From Siphonodentalium dalli (Eukaryota; Mollusca; Scaphopoda; Gadilida; Siphonodentaliidae): a stretch of DNA of 64,000 bases. This document shows positions 1 to 11,900 of the stretch, piece by piece. The notes under the pieces were generated by a model, which worked only from the letters and a program-made list of their open reading frames with translations, was not told the origin of the DNA and searched no databases. The position numbers were made by a program, and so were the translations under genes. How positions within the stretch are numbered: the stretch's first letter is position 1; the number at the start of each line of letters is the position of its first letter. The stretch lies in the NCBI GenBank assembly GCA_032622095.1, contig CP136065.1, positions 56,851,949 to 56,915,948 on the forward strand, read 5' to 3'.

Positions 1-890
1 TACGAGCTTAATTTATAATTGCGCGAAATATACTCATATTAGCATTATTAGAAAACTCAAATACGCTCTGTTTGGGCCTAAACGCTGGTTATTAAAACAG
101 CTCTATATGGGACTATTTAAATATGAAAGCCACATGGCGGTTTGCGCTCCATAATACACTTTAATAATATCAGCTTTTGAATTTTTCCCGGTATCGAAAT
201 AGGTCGATACATACTTGAACTACTTCTACGAGCAATATATTTCCCAGAAAGACGAATTTAAGTAATAAAATATAACATTAAACACGGTGTTTGGGTCCCA
301 AACAAAACAAAACAGTCATTTGCGCGACATGGATAAAAAGAGCGTTCTGTGTTAGTCTAATCTTGATATGGTACAAATAAAGAGCGTTTTACTTATGAGC
401 GAAAAAATAAAAAACAGTAGTAAAGTCGCTGAGACCTTGGCAAGTATTTCTCCGAGCACACAATGCCGGTATATCAATATTTCCTGTTTGTGTAATACAT
501 TCTTCCAAATTACGTAGACAAAATATGGAAGCTCGAGTGAGCCATGTCCGTTGAAGTAAGCCACATTGTGCTTATTTTCACGAGAACAGGCTGTAAAATA
601 GCACGAATAAAACAACTCTCGACTTACCATGCAGATGTACGCTCTTTAAAATGTGTTCTCATTGTGGATCGCACCAACCAACGGAATAACGGGTATATAT
701 TATTTCAGAATTAAATAAGTCCTATATGAACCTATGTGAATATTTAGGTCCAATATGAACATATTTGCACGAGGATAAGTTGCATAATTGTGTGCATACA
801 GCGTCCCTTTATATGGAATATCGGTTGTTCTAGATGGTGGTTCACGTCGAATATCCGTTCCATTACTCTACTACAGTGGTGTTTAAGCCA
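1..890. other. 3' flank of gene A, no gene seen
   Basis: AT-rich. The only structure noted is repeated AAAGAGCGTT boxes in both orientations (333-345, 377-390, 639-648), the same box found inside the TTAA miniature elements at 1.9, 10.7 and 37.1 kb, so this is probably a decayed copy. Confidence 0.4.
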
Positions 891-904
891 AGTCATCCGT
901 CCAT

Positions 905-1285
905 TAAATTAACCAATGTTGTCGGATATCGGATGCACTTGTTCGGGTGCGTGAAACTGATAAGTCAGCATTCAGGTGATATGCCAACTGGGGGAATGTA
1001 GCATTCTACTAACATTACAAAGCAAAATCTCAAGCAAATCGACCATACCACTCCATAGCAACATCGTCTGCACTATACGCTCAAATGTAAATAGTCATTT
1101 CTCGTTTCGGGACGCAACTATCGACGATGAACCAACGAAAACGATTTCGGCAGCCAGAGTCACTGTATTCAATTAATAGATAACAAGGTATGTAAACAGT
1201 TGTCAATTTGGATATATTTGTAAAATAACACTTTGAGCAAGAATATTCTCCATTTCTATTTTATCACCCTATCGGAGTGTTTCAT
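905..1285 (+). mobile_element. TTAA-type miniature element, related to 63421-63783
   Basis: Shares the CTTGTTCGGGTGCGTGAAAC start, the GGGGGAATGTAGCATTCTAC core and a TATCACCCTATCGGAGTGTT end with copies at 49887-50205 (same strand) and 63421-63783 (opposite strand). Its right end coincides with the edge of the segmental duplication. Confidence 0.6.
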
Positions 1286-1906
1286 TTAAATAAATCAGAA
1301 TTAATTCAATAACGAAAGGTACAGAACAGGATATTATAATTTAATTACTCCGTAATTTTAATATTTACCGTATACATGTAATTACAATATTTACAAACAA
1401 AATATTTTATTTGTTTATACAAGTATTATAATAGACACCAAACAAACTATTGAGCTACATCAGTCTATCGTTTCTCAAGAGAATTACACAGTTCAAACGC
1501 CCAATGTGTCACTATACAGCTAATAGCGCCAACAATAACAACAAAGAACAATAACTCTAACTACGCCTGTTATTTCGTTTATTTTTTTATTTCACTTTTA
1601 CGAAGTGTCTTTGAGAAATTTCACTCTCAAGGAATGATTGATTTATTGATTGATTTATTGCGTGATTGTGTGATTGATTGGTTGATTTTGGGGCTTTACG
1701 TCGTTTCATCCGCCAGTCCATATCACGACTAAGAACAAAACCAGGTTTGCTATACAGTCCAAAACTATCGTAGTGAAGCAACGGATGTGTATGTAAGGCA
1801 GATATGACTTTTACGGAATAACCTGGATGTAGATAGATTAGCAACACAAGGAAACAAATTTCTGGATCATTATTGAAACTAAACCTTTCTGAGAAAATTC
1901 AGTTAA

Positions 1907-2400
1907 AGGCACGGATGGCCTTAGTTGTCGAAAATATTCATATTTGTTCCAAACACCGAAAACTGACAAACATTAAAACGCATACAGTTTCGTTCATATA
2001 TACCATGACCGTCGCGTAAACAACATGCTATCATAAAGACTTACTATATTTTACATAAGCAAGAGCCTGATTGTGTCACAGAAGACAGCACAGTGTCACT
2101 GGCTAATCACACACAAATGATATAAACGCTCTTTATTAGTTCCATATCAGGAGATCAGCAACAAAGAACGCTCTTTATGTTTACCGTCATAATATAAACA
2201 AACACCAGAAAAGTAACTTTTTATGCTTTTGTTTACATAACAATGGTCAAACAAATGACAATAACATACTGTTTATGCGATATTTCTTATTTGTATACGG
2301 ACAAAGTCTGTCTACATTTTGATGTTCTTTCTGTTTGTGGCGGTTTTTGATGGGTGGAAATATTTTCACAGGATACCCACCGCCAAGGCCAACCGTACCT
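1907..2400 (+). mobile_element. TTAA-flanked miniature inverted-repeat element (AGGYACGG family), copy 1
   Basis: 494 bp starting AGGCACGGATGGCC and ending GGCCAACCGTACCT, flanked by TTAA at 1903-1906 and 2401-2404. Contains AAAGAGCGTT boxes in both orientations. The paralogous position near 44147 reads CTTCAGTTAGAGTTG with no insertion. TTAA targets fit piggyBac or Kolobok superfamilies; no transposase is present. Confidence 0.85.
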
Positions 2401-2819
2401 TTAAAGTTACTGTTAGCGTTATTAGCTGTATATGGTGTTCCCGTACAGACATACCCGATGTCTTAATTTGTGTTTATATTATCTTCTGTAAATAACTCTT
2501 TGTAATTCTCTATATATTCACATGAATTCTAGAATAAATCATCATCAAATGTTTATACAAGGTTGTTAATCAGCCCAACATATTTACGCTCGAGTTCCTG
2601 TAATATGTAGGTGGATCGGGTGGCTTGTGTGTATAACACACCAACGTTAGGGTACACTCGGACGTCGCTACTTGAACCTATTGACCGATACGGAACAACA
2701 TTTCCCAGCATTTACATGCAATCCAGCTGGAGACCGTTCTCATAAGAAGACAGCCCGTGTGACCCGGAAGATGACAAGTGCCGCAGCTATATATAGAAGG
2801 AAACATTCATGCCTCGGTT

Positions 2820-2907
2820 TCAGAGATCCACACACTTCGCCGCCGTCGGAGCGCTACCTGGTGTTCTGAATGTTATCATGCGACTGTGTCGTCTCCCATC
2901 TGCAGAT
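2820..2907 (-). CDS. Gene A terminal coding exon 8, short C-terminus
   Basis: Acceptor TTACAG lies at 2908-2913. Encodes SADGRRHSRMITFRTPGS, the last conserved strand of the chitobiase C-terminal domain, then a novel tail APTAAKCVDL and stop. Compared with gene B it lacks a net 13 bp after GSAP, which shifts frame and stops early. The gene-B-like hydrophobic tail can still be recognised in another frame just downstream, so the short end is probably derived. Confidence 0.85.
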
Positions 2908-5900
2908 CTGTAATTATGCAAATAATTTTTTCGGGCTGGTGGGATCAAGACTCCTATCTATGGAATAATATTAGGACCACTCCCTAAAGGCGCGCGCCGA
3001 AATCTACAGAATGACAACATGTACGACATTAGTCGCGCACCGAAAGCGGCACAAGCGACATGTGCCACTAACATTGCATGTTTTTGGCGTTTCTGTCGCT
3101 GTCGGCGCGCGACTAATGTCGCATGTTTTGGCGCTTTCGGCGCGCGCCAGAAGCGCCATTAGGAAGTGGCCATTCTATAGTAGTCCATACCGATCACATT
3201 CATGGTCAGCTTTTCAGACCGTTCACAGGTGAAGATAGATTTCTGCTGGCGATCACTTTCGTATTCAAATCTCGCTGTTTAATCACGTAATAGGAATCGG
3301 TTAGATTTGCGACAAAGTGGCGGTGTGCCATCCGGTACCGTTGATTCTGTGAATAACATTTGAGTAAGGATAAATTAGCGGGTTTTTTATTGGCATTTCC
3401 GAATTTTATGCGAAGTCGATTCAAAGCTTGTACTGAACGAATCTCGCTTCACTTTGTAGTTGTTTTCTTTCGTCTAATTAAAATATAAAAATCTAGTCTC
3501 GTTCTGTGCGAGAATGTGAAAATTAGAAGCTGACTGCAAAAATGATCGCCGACGAAAAGCTGACTACGAATAACATCCTTGTGACAATTATCCTCAGCAG
3601 CTTGTAAGTGGGACGCCAAATGGCCAGTTATGAATGGGGGCTTCCAAGAAAATCTCGGGGGGAAAAAGTTACAGCGTGGTAAGTAAGGCTTATGCCAGGG
3701 TGTGCCTTGAGACATATATTGAAAATCATCGGATATATATTGATCTGGCGGATGAGGTCAGAACATGCTTCGATCATGTTCGTATATTTATTTTTCAATT
3801 TTATATTGATTTTTTTAGGTCAAGAATTTTAATTCCAGAAATAAAATAAGAACAATATAGAGCAAGAATTTATTATTGACATTTCCATCACCCGTCACTT
3901 TAATGTTATGTTATATTAAACGACATAGCTGTTTTACTTCCCGGACTGCTTTGCATATAAAGTTTTGATACGGAGATTTGAAATGGAATTCTAATTTAAA
4001 AGTTGTCACTTGACCTTAATTCCATGCATCTGGCCACATTAATCCGATATTAGTTAAATTATTACTGATTTCGCTAATAAAGTTTCTGATATTTTGAATG
4101 TCAAATTTATTGGAAGATTAAAAACACAGACCATTTGAAGTGTCTTACAAGTTACCAGAAAAAAACAACATATTCGACGTCAAACAAATGGCCGAGGAGA
4201 TGACAAATGTCGCAAAATGTTGACCAATATATATTTTCTAGGAATTGGCATTAGGATTATTCATCTTCAAGTTTGCTACAAGTTTAGTATATGCTACTCA
4301 TTGGACATAAAACTTCTACCGTGTACGTGTAAGCGAAATGGTCATATGAGTTATGTGACTTCCGTTGGCAATGGCAACACACGTTACAAGTTACAAATAG
4401 ATGTGTGGTTGGACCTGGCTATAATAATCTAGGTTTATATATAACTACACGTAAGCATAACCAGTTTGTTGTGGTAGTGATATAGGGATATATAGCGCGT
4501 ATATAGGATGAATTCGGCTGAACAACACCCCATGCATATGTATATACCTGTAACCTATACTTACGATGTACGGAACAAATAGTCTGTTCCTGGTTCTGCT
4601 TCCGAACCACTGCTTGGAACTAAATCCCAATTAGTGGAGCCTAGTTTACTGTATTTCACTTGAAGTCCGGGAATTTCTGTGTTGGCGAACACCAAACCTT
4701 TTCCGGCGCTTATTGTGAAGCTGTATAGTTAAGAAAATTGTTTTAAAAACAATACATATATGTTGTATACTTCACAACTTCACAAGACATACCATGTACT
4801 GCTTCCATAAATCGACGAAGTTTGGCGCCTGCGTCCTATCCAGCCTACATTTTTTTATCGTATTTTTCGGAAATACAATTAGGAAAATCAAATACTGGTG
4901 AGCATGCGGAAACTAAACGTCTTAATTTTTGGTTTATTTATGAAATGGATGGTTATTTTCTTGCGTTCCGTGGAGTATGGATGCAAGTGGATCGGACTGG
5001 TATTTTATGTGCATGGAAGGTGAAATGAGAGACTAACTTCCATCCATACTCCATGCAACGCAACAATATCAACATCCATTCCTTACATTTGCACCCAACA
5101 GATTAAAAGAAGATTTAGCGCATATTTCCATGCAACGATATTCTAATAGCAAGTTGCATTCATACAACATGGAAGCAACTAGGGCTCGCGCGTGTCCCCT
5201 TCCACGATAATTACAATATCAGAGCTTGATGCATAATTTTCGGATCGTTATATTCATAAAAATCTATGATTTAGAGGGACAGAACTAACAATCAAAACAC
5301 TGTTTGAAAATATAAAAAAATATATATTAAAGATGCATAATCCGAATTAGCGCTCGCAAATTACTATTTCCTTGGCTTCGGGGGTAAAAAATATTTGATT
5401 CGAGTCGAGGATCCCACCCATCAAAGCTCAGAGTGATCAGATATCGATGTTTGAAATCTATTATTTTTCACCACCGATAATTTTAAGTGGCCCAGTAAAC
5501 AGTCGACGAGAACACGGACGCGGACCAAATTGCCAATGAAGATGGATAACTCTAAAAGTAAGTGGCTTTTTTGTGTCAGATATTTGACAAACCGGCAAAA
5601 TTTCGTTGAAAATAATGTTGATAAATAACAGGTTTTTGGGCAATTTTATACAATAGTTGACTGTGCTTAGCGTAATTTTTGTGCCTTGCTGGATTCTGAT
5701 AACTGAAGCGGCATTTCAAAAATTGTGTTGTTGTTGGAATCTGATGATATGGGGACCATCGAATCGGATTGAGTACCTTTAACTGTTTGCAAGTCGACTT
5801 GACACGTCGCATTTTGCCACTGACAGACAGATGATTCTATTCCTCCATTATTGCAGATGAGGTACATACAAACAATATACAATCTTCGGTATATAGGTGG

Positions 5901-8900
5901 TACAGAAGATATGTAGTATTGATTATAAAATAATCAAATGTGACGCCATCTGATATATATTTTGGGACGAAATTTGCTATGTGAATGTACCTTGCCCCGG
6001 ATACGAATTTTATCGGGTCGCCGAGCCCGTGTGACGCCAGCTTCGCGAATGCGCAGACGAGATCTCGGAAACGGGTGGAGCTATCGACTTGAAATTTGCT
6101 ATGTGAATGTATCTTGCCCAGGATACGAATTTTATCGGGTCGCCGAGCCCGTGCGACGCCAGCTTCGCGCATGCGCAGACCAGATCTCGGAAACGGGTGG
6201 AGCTATCGACTTGAAATTTGCTATGTGAATGTATCTTGCCCCGGATACGAATTTTATCGGATCGCCCAGCCCGTGCGACGACATCTTCGCGCATGCGCAG
6301 ACCAGATCTCGGAAACGGGTGGAGCTATCGACTTGAAATTTGGTTTTTGAATAGCCCGGACAACGTCGGGCTCATCGGCTAGTATAATATATATGGGTTA
6401 TATCATAGTAATAAACTGTATATATTCCTGAGAAATCACGTAAAAGAGTAAACGGAAAATGTGTAAAAACACATGTAGAGGTTCAACTATTCACTCCAGT
6501 GCCGTATCGACGGGAGATGAGAGTTTTCCAAAGAATAGTCAACTCGCGCATAATTCGCAGATAAATCGAATGCAGGATCTGAAGAATTGTTCTTCGTGTG
6601 CAAACAATGACAGTCATTGATTGTCATTTCCAAGACTAGCTGATTGGCCGCTGTCTATATTTTCGCGGAATGCTGACAACATGATTTTTGTATATCTGCT
6701 TTATTCCACACATTGTAATAATGTTGATAAATAACGTTCAGACGACGACGTTCAGTGAACGTTCAGACGACGACGATCCAATCGTAACTGGAGGAATCGG
6801 GCCCGACAAAATCGTGGATAGTTTGTCACGCCCTGTCATCTTTGTAGCCTAATATATTAACGAAGTTATTCCAGTCCGTTTGTTTGAAGTATAAATATTT
6901 GTTTAAATCAACATTCAAACATGCCTGCATGTCACCGGACAACCTTTATAAATGGAATGAGTCAACGTACCTCACTCCAGGCGGGGGAACTCTATATTGA
7001 ACATGCAACATATCCAGGCGAGATAAATCTTTGTAGCCTAATATATTAACGAAGTTATTCCAGTCCGTTTCTTGCAGACCCGAGCGAGTCTGTGAATCCG
7101 GTTCCTCTTCCCATGTTGATTTATGCCACGCCCTCTCAGCTAGGGCCACCAATCGTGGATAACTGTTGTGGTCCAGATTCTCGGAGGTTCTTATCGTCTC
7201 ACTCCAGATTTGTCCTTGCATACCTGAAGGAAAATACTCCTTAAGAAATTAATGTTTATTTGTATTGAGTTCCATGGAGTATATATGGATGCCAGTTGGT
7301 CTGTTGAACATGGATGCACCACGCGCCTTACGATCTGAGTCACCCGTGTGTAATTGTGAAAGTGAACGTTCAGACGACGACGATCCAATCGTAACTGGAG
7401 GAATCGGGCCCGACAAAATCGTGGATAGTTTGTTCACATGATTGCGATGCCGTCACAGATGAGGATATCGCGGGTTGTTCGTAAGCCATGGTTAACCACG
7501 TGGTTGACTACCCTACGATCTTTACTCGCGATCTTGTCGTTAGCATGCGCAGTCCAACTATCGGTTACTACATTTTTTTTTTACCTATGACGGAAATCTT
7601 TCCACTTGCGATTGAATCGTGGTCGTCTGAACGTTCACTAACATTGTTATATTGTTCATTTTCTGAATATGTTTACCTAAAACCACCCAACTTTATTCAC
7701 AGATTCAGTCGATATATGTTGATAAGATTCTGTGTTTTAGAAGCAGATGGACGTACAATAGACACAACATTTCCCAAATCTCAGATTTATTTTGAATATA
7801 GAGGAGGAGTTGTTATTTCCGAGAGGATGGTAATAGAATTACCCGCCATATCAGGAGATTGTTTCGTTTGCTGTCGTTTATATATCGTCCTTTCAGTCGC
7901 TAATTCATATCCATATACGTGTTGTTAGTTTTATTATTGCCGCGGAAACTACTTCACAACGTGTTATTACTTAATTTCAATGTGAAAAATACTCCGTTGC
8001 ATGTAGAGACCACCGACGCCCTGGAATTGAGAACACAGTAACAATGAACGTTCTTTATTTTTGCACGCTGAAGAAAAACTTTACCAGTTTTTGAGTGAAC
8101 AGTTAACCACGGGAAGACTTTTCACCCCTTTTCACAAGTCCTTATATATGACATTTCTTTTTTTGGAAGGGTGCGGGAGGGGTTGTAATTTTAGAGTTAA
8201 GGTTATCTGTCGCCTTAATGGTCAAAACATCTAGTAATAATATTATATATAGTTTTCCCGTCTTCGTTTCAAATTATATATGTCTTTTCGGATGTGTACA
8301 GAGGCGGACTGGGCCAAAAAAACCGGCCCGGGAAATGAATATATAATACCGGCCCATCTGCCGAGGGCTTTAACCCTTTACCCAACAAACCGGCCAAAAC
8401 CGGCCAAATAAAGCTTCAACAGCCTAAAATATCTTCGGTCTGTCTCAATAAAACCATACAAATATGGATATCATTGGAACCGGCTCATTGACCACATTGT
8501 GATGGTTACAGTTATGCCCTGTGCCAATGCATTCTCTTATATATGCGAGTCGACCATAGGTCGCCTCGCATATATAAGAGAATGCATTGGCCTAAAAAAA
8601 ATCTTTTTTTAACACTTTTTACCATTTTTTCTTACATTCTTTAACAATTTTATAATTTTTAATGTGTTAAGCCAATGCATTCTCTTATATATGCGAGGCG
8701 ACCTATGGTCGACTCGCATATATAAGAGAATGCATTGGCAAAGGGCCCTTCTGTTGGGTAAAGGGTTATGGGGCGCAAAATGTTATGTTTTCTATAGAAT
8801 AAACGGTAACTAGGCTAATACTGACATTTTATCAATGGCATTAGTAATGTTAAAGATTGTCTGTCTCTTCCGTGCCACAATTACAACAACAACATAATTT

Positions 8901-11900
8901 TTTATACAAGGCGGGAGGGGTGCGTGAGAATTTTTTTGGGATTTACAGCTGGGAGTTACCGTTAAAATCTCGAGATTAACGGGGTCTTTACGTGGTGTTA
9001 TATGATGCTGACAAGTTCATTTAATGACAAAATTACGATTAGCCAATCGTCGACAGATAAGTAGAACCATTGAGCATCCTACGTAGAAATAACTCCATGT
9101 AATTAACGAGCATTTCAAGCAAATTGCACATCGTGTAATCATCTTAATCGTCTGTGCCGATAAACAACTAATAGGTTTAAATTTAAACGGTCAAGTAAGG
9201 TAACGAAAGAAACCGACATCGTTTGACGTGAGTGCTTTGTGTGAAGTAGCACTGCAATTTCTTCAATTTCAGGAACATACATGCATGCGTGCATTGATAT
9301 TAGTATAATAAGACATGCATTCACTCACCGGCCCATCGGTAATTTACCCGGTCTCCCGATCGGCCAGTCCGCCTCTGGATGTGTACACCATAATCACACA
9401 TACAACCACGCGTGTATTTCTTGACTAACCATTTAATAAATAGAGCATGGCTTGGAGTTGAATACACGCGGGTATAGTGCCCAGTGGGGTGGGTATAGCT
9501 CACGATGCGAAGCGGAGTGAACTATGCCCACCCACTGGGCACTAAATACCCGCGTAGTCAACGACAAGACATGATCTATTTTCACTGAACAATTCGAACT
9601 TGTAGTATGCATACAACATATATACATAACTGTATCATACAAAGACTATCTAAATGCTGGACTGTTAAATTCCCTTCATAATAAGTTAATAGAAACCACG
9701 TACAACTCGTTTTACTGAGAACAAATAGTATTATTAACTTATATACCGATAAACAGTTTAAGAGAAACATAATCGTCAATATGTGTTGAAGTCTAGTTCA
9801 ATAAACCGAAACGCGCAGTATTTAGGTTTTTATTTTGAATGCACGAAAACCCGAAACTGTGCTACAAGGTAAATCAACCGAATGTTACCACTTCGCACAG
9901 TTTTTTCACAGTAATGTTTTAATTTCATTTGGACTCGCCTTTGTAAATTGGTGGACACTTAATGTATATCTGTTTTCGAGATTGTTGCATCTGTTCGTTG
10001 TTTTAGCACGATATTATACCAGTGCAGTGATGTGCTATATTCACGTAGTTCACGACCAATCAGAAGACGCCATTTCTGGGTGAGGTGAAATATTACTTTT
10101 TATTATATGACTATGACTATTCTACCCTAAATACCACTATTGTTTGAGGATCTAATCCAAATCATCGGATCACACTGAGTGAGATTTCCCCAGATCAAAT
10201 CAGATCACACTCCTAAGGAAATTCCCGAGATCTGCCGAATTAAAGTCGACGAACTATTTATCCTTTAAAATAGACTCTGGTAAAAAAAAATAGAACTGCT
10301 GAAGTGAAAAAAATCGGCAATTACCTGATTATTATAGTAAACTGGGCGTCATATAATACACCTTTTATCACAACAGTGAGTTGATCCGTGTGGTCGCATC
10401 ACGTCTCGTTGAGGTGGGCAGATTGCCGGATCAAACTTGTTGCCTGCGGCAACTCGGTTGATCCGGCTATCTGCCCACCTCAACTCGATGTGATACCATG
10501 ACACGGATCGACACACTGTTGTGATAATATGTATATATACTGGTAAAGTAAAGTGGTGTGTAGTCGGGTTTAATTCCTTCGTATCTCAATTAATTATTGT
10601 TCGAATATGCATGACACGTTGGAATCAGGAAAACATTTAAAATTACTGTTTTCATGTGTTATGGTGTTCTTTTCTATATGTAAGATGCTTGTGTATTTTG
10701 GTTAAAGGCACGCGAGGCCTTAGTTGTCGAAAATATTCATATTTGTTCCAATCACCGTAAACAGAACAAAAATTAAAACGCATACAGTTTTGTTCATATA
10801 TACCATGACCATCGCGTAAACGGCATGTTATCATAAAGATTTACTATATTTTACCTAAGCACGAGCCTGATTGTGTTACAGAAGACAGCACAATGCTGCT
10901 GGCTAATCACACACAAATGGCATAAACGCTCGTTATTCGTTCCATATCAGGAATTCACCAACAAAGAACGCTCTTTATGTTTACCATCATAATATAAACA
11001 AACACCAGAAAAGTAACTTTTTATGCTTTTGTTTACATAACAATGGTCAAATATATGACAATAACATACTGTTTATGCGATATTTCTTATATGTATACGG
11101 ACAAAGTCTGTCTACATTTTGTTGTTCTTTCTGTTTGTGGCGGTTTTTGACGGGTGGAAATATTTTCACAGGATACCCACCGCCAAGGCCAACCGTACCT
11201 TTAACTAATCAGCTTTAGTGGTTTTATGCCCCATTACATGTAAGAGCACACCAGAGAGCTCGACTCCACTGGTGTCAGTCCATATTATTTTATGTTAGAA
11301 ATTCTCACAATGCAGTTGAATATATTGCGGATTACAGTTAATTAAAGACACGGTTGGCCTTGGCGGTGGGTATCCTGTGAAAATATCTCCACCCGTCAAA
11401 AACCGCCACAAACAAAAAGAACATCAAAATGTAGATAGACTTTGTCCGTATACAAATAAGAAATATCGCATAAACAGTATGTTATGGTCATTTGTTTGAC
11501 CATTGTTATGTAAACAAAAGCATAAAAAGTTACTTTTCTGGTGTTTGTTTATATTATGATGGTAAACATAAAGAGCGTTCATTGTTGGTGAATACCTGAT
11601 ATGGAACTAATAAAGAGTGTTTATGCCATTTGTGTGTGATTAGCCAGTAGCATTGTGCTCTCTTCTGTAACACAATCAGGCTCTTTCTTGGGAAAATATA
11701 GTAGGTCTTTATGATAACATGCTGTTTACGCGATGGTCATGGTATATATATGAACGGAACTGTATGCGTTTTAATGTTTTTTCTGTTTACGGTGTTTGGA
11801 ACAAATATGAATATCTTCGACAATTAAGGCCGCACGTGCCTTTAAGGTATCCTTATTTGATCTTATTCCCTTCAGATATTAAATATAAGGTGTGACGACA

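Noticed and set aside
3449-3715. 88-codon minus-strand ORF partly conserved at 45077-45292
   Set aside because: Differences between the copies mostly change amino acids and the starts differ, so conservation reflects the duplicated intron.
7488-7928. 146-codon plus-strand ORF in intron 5
   Set aside because: It overlaps the inverted-repeat element at 7361-7645, has no domain I recognise and is not preserved in copy B (around 51010-51340).
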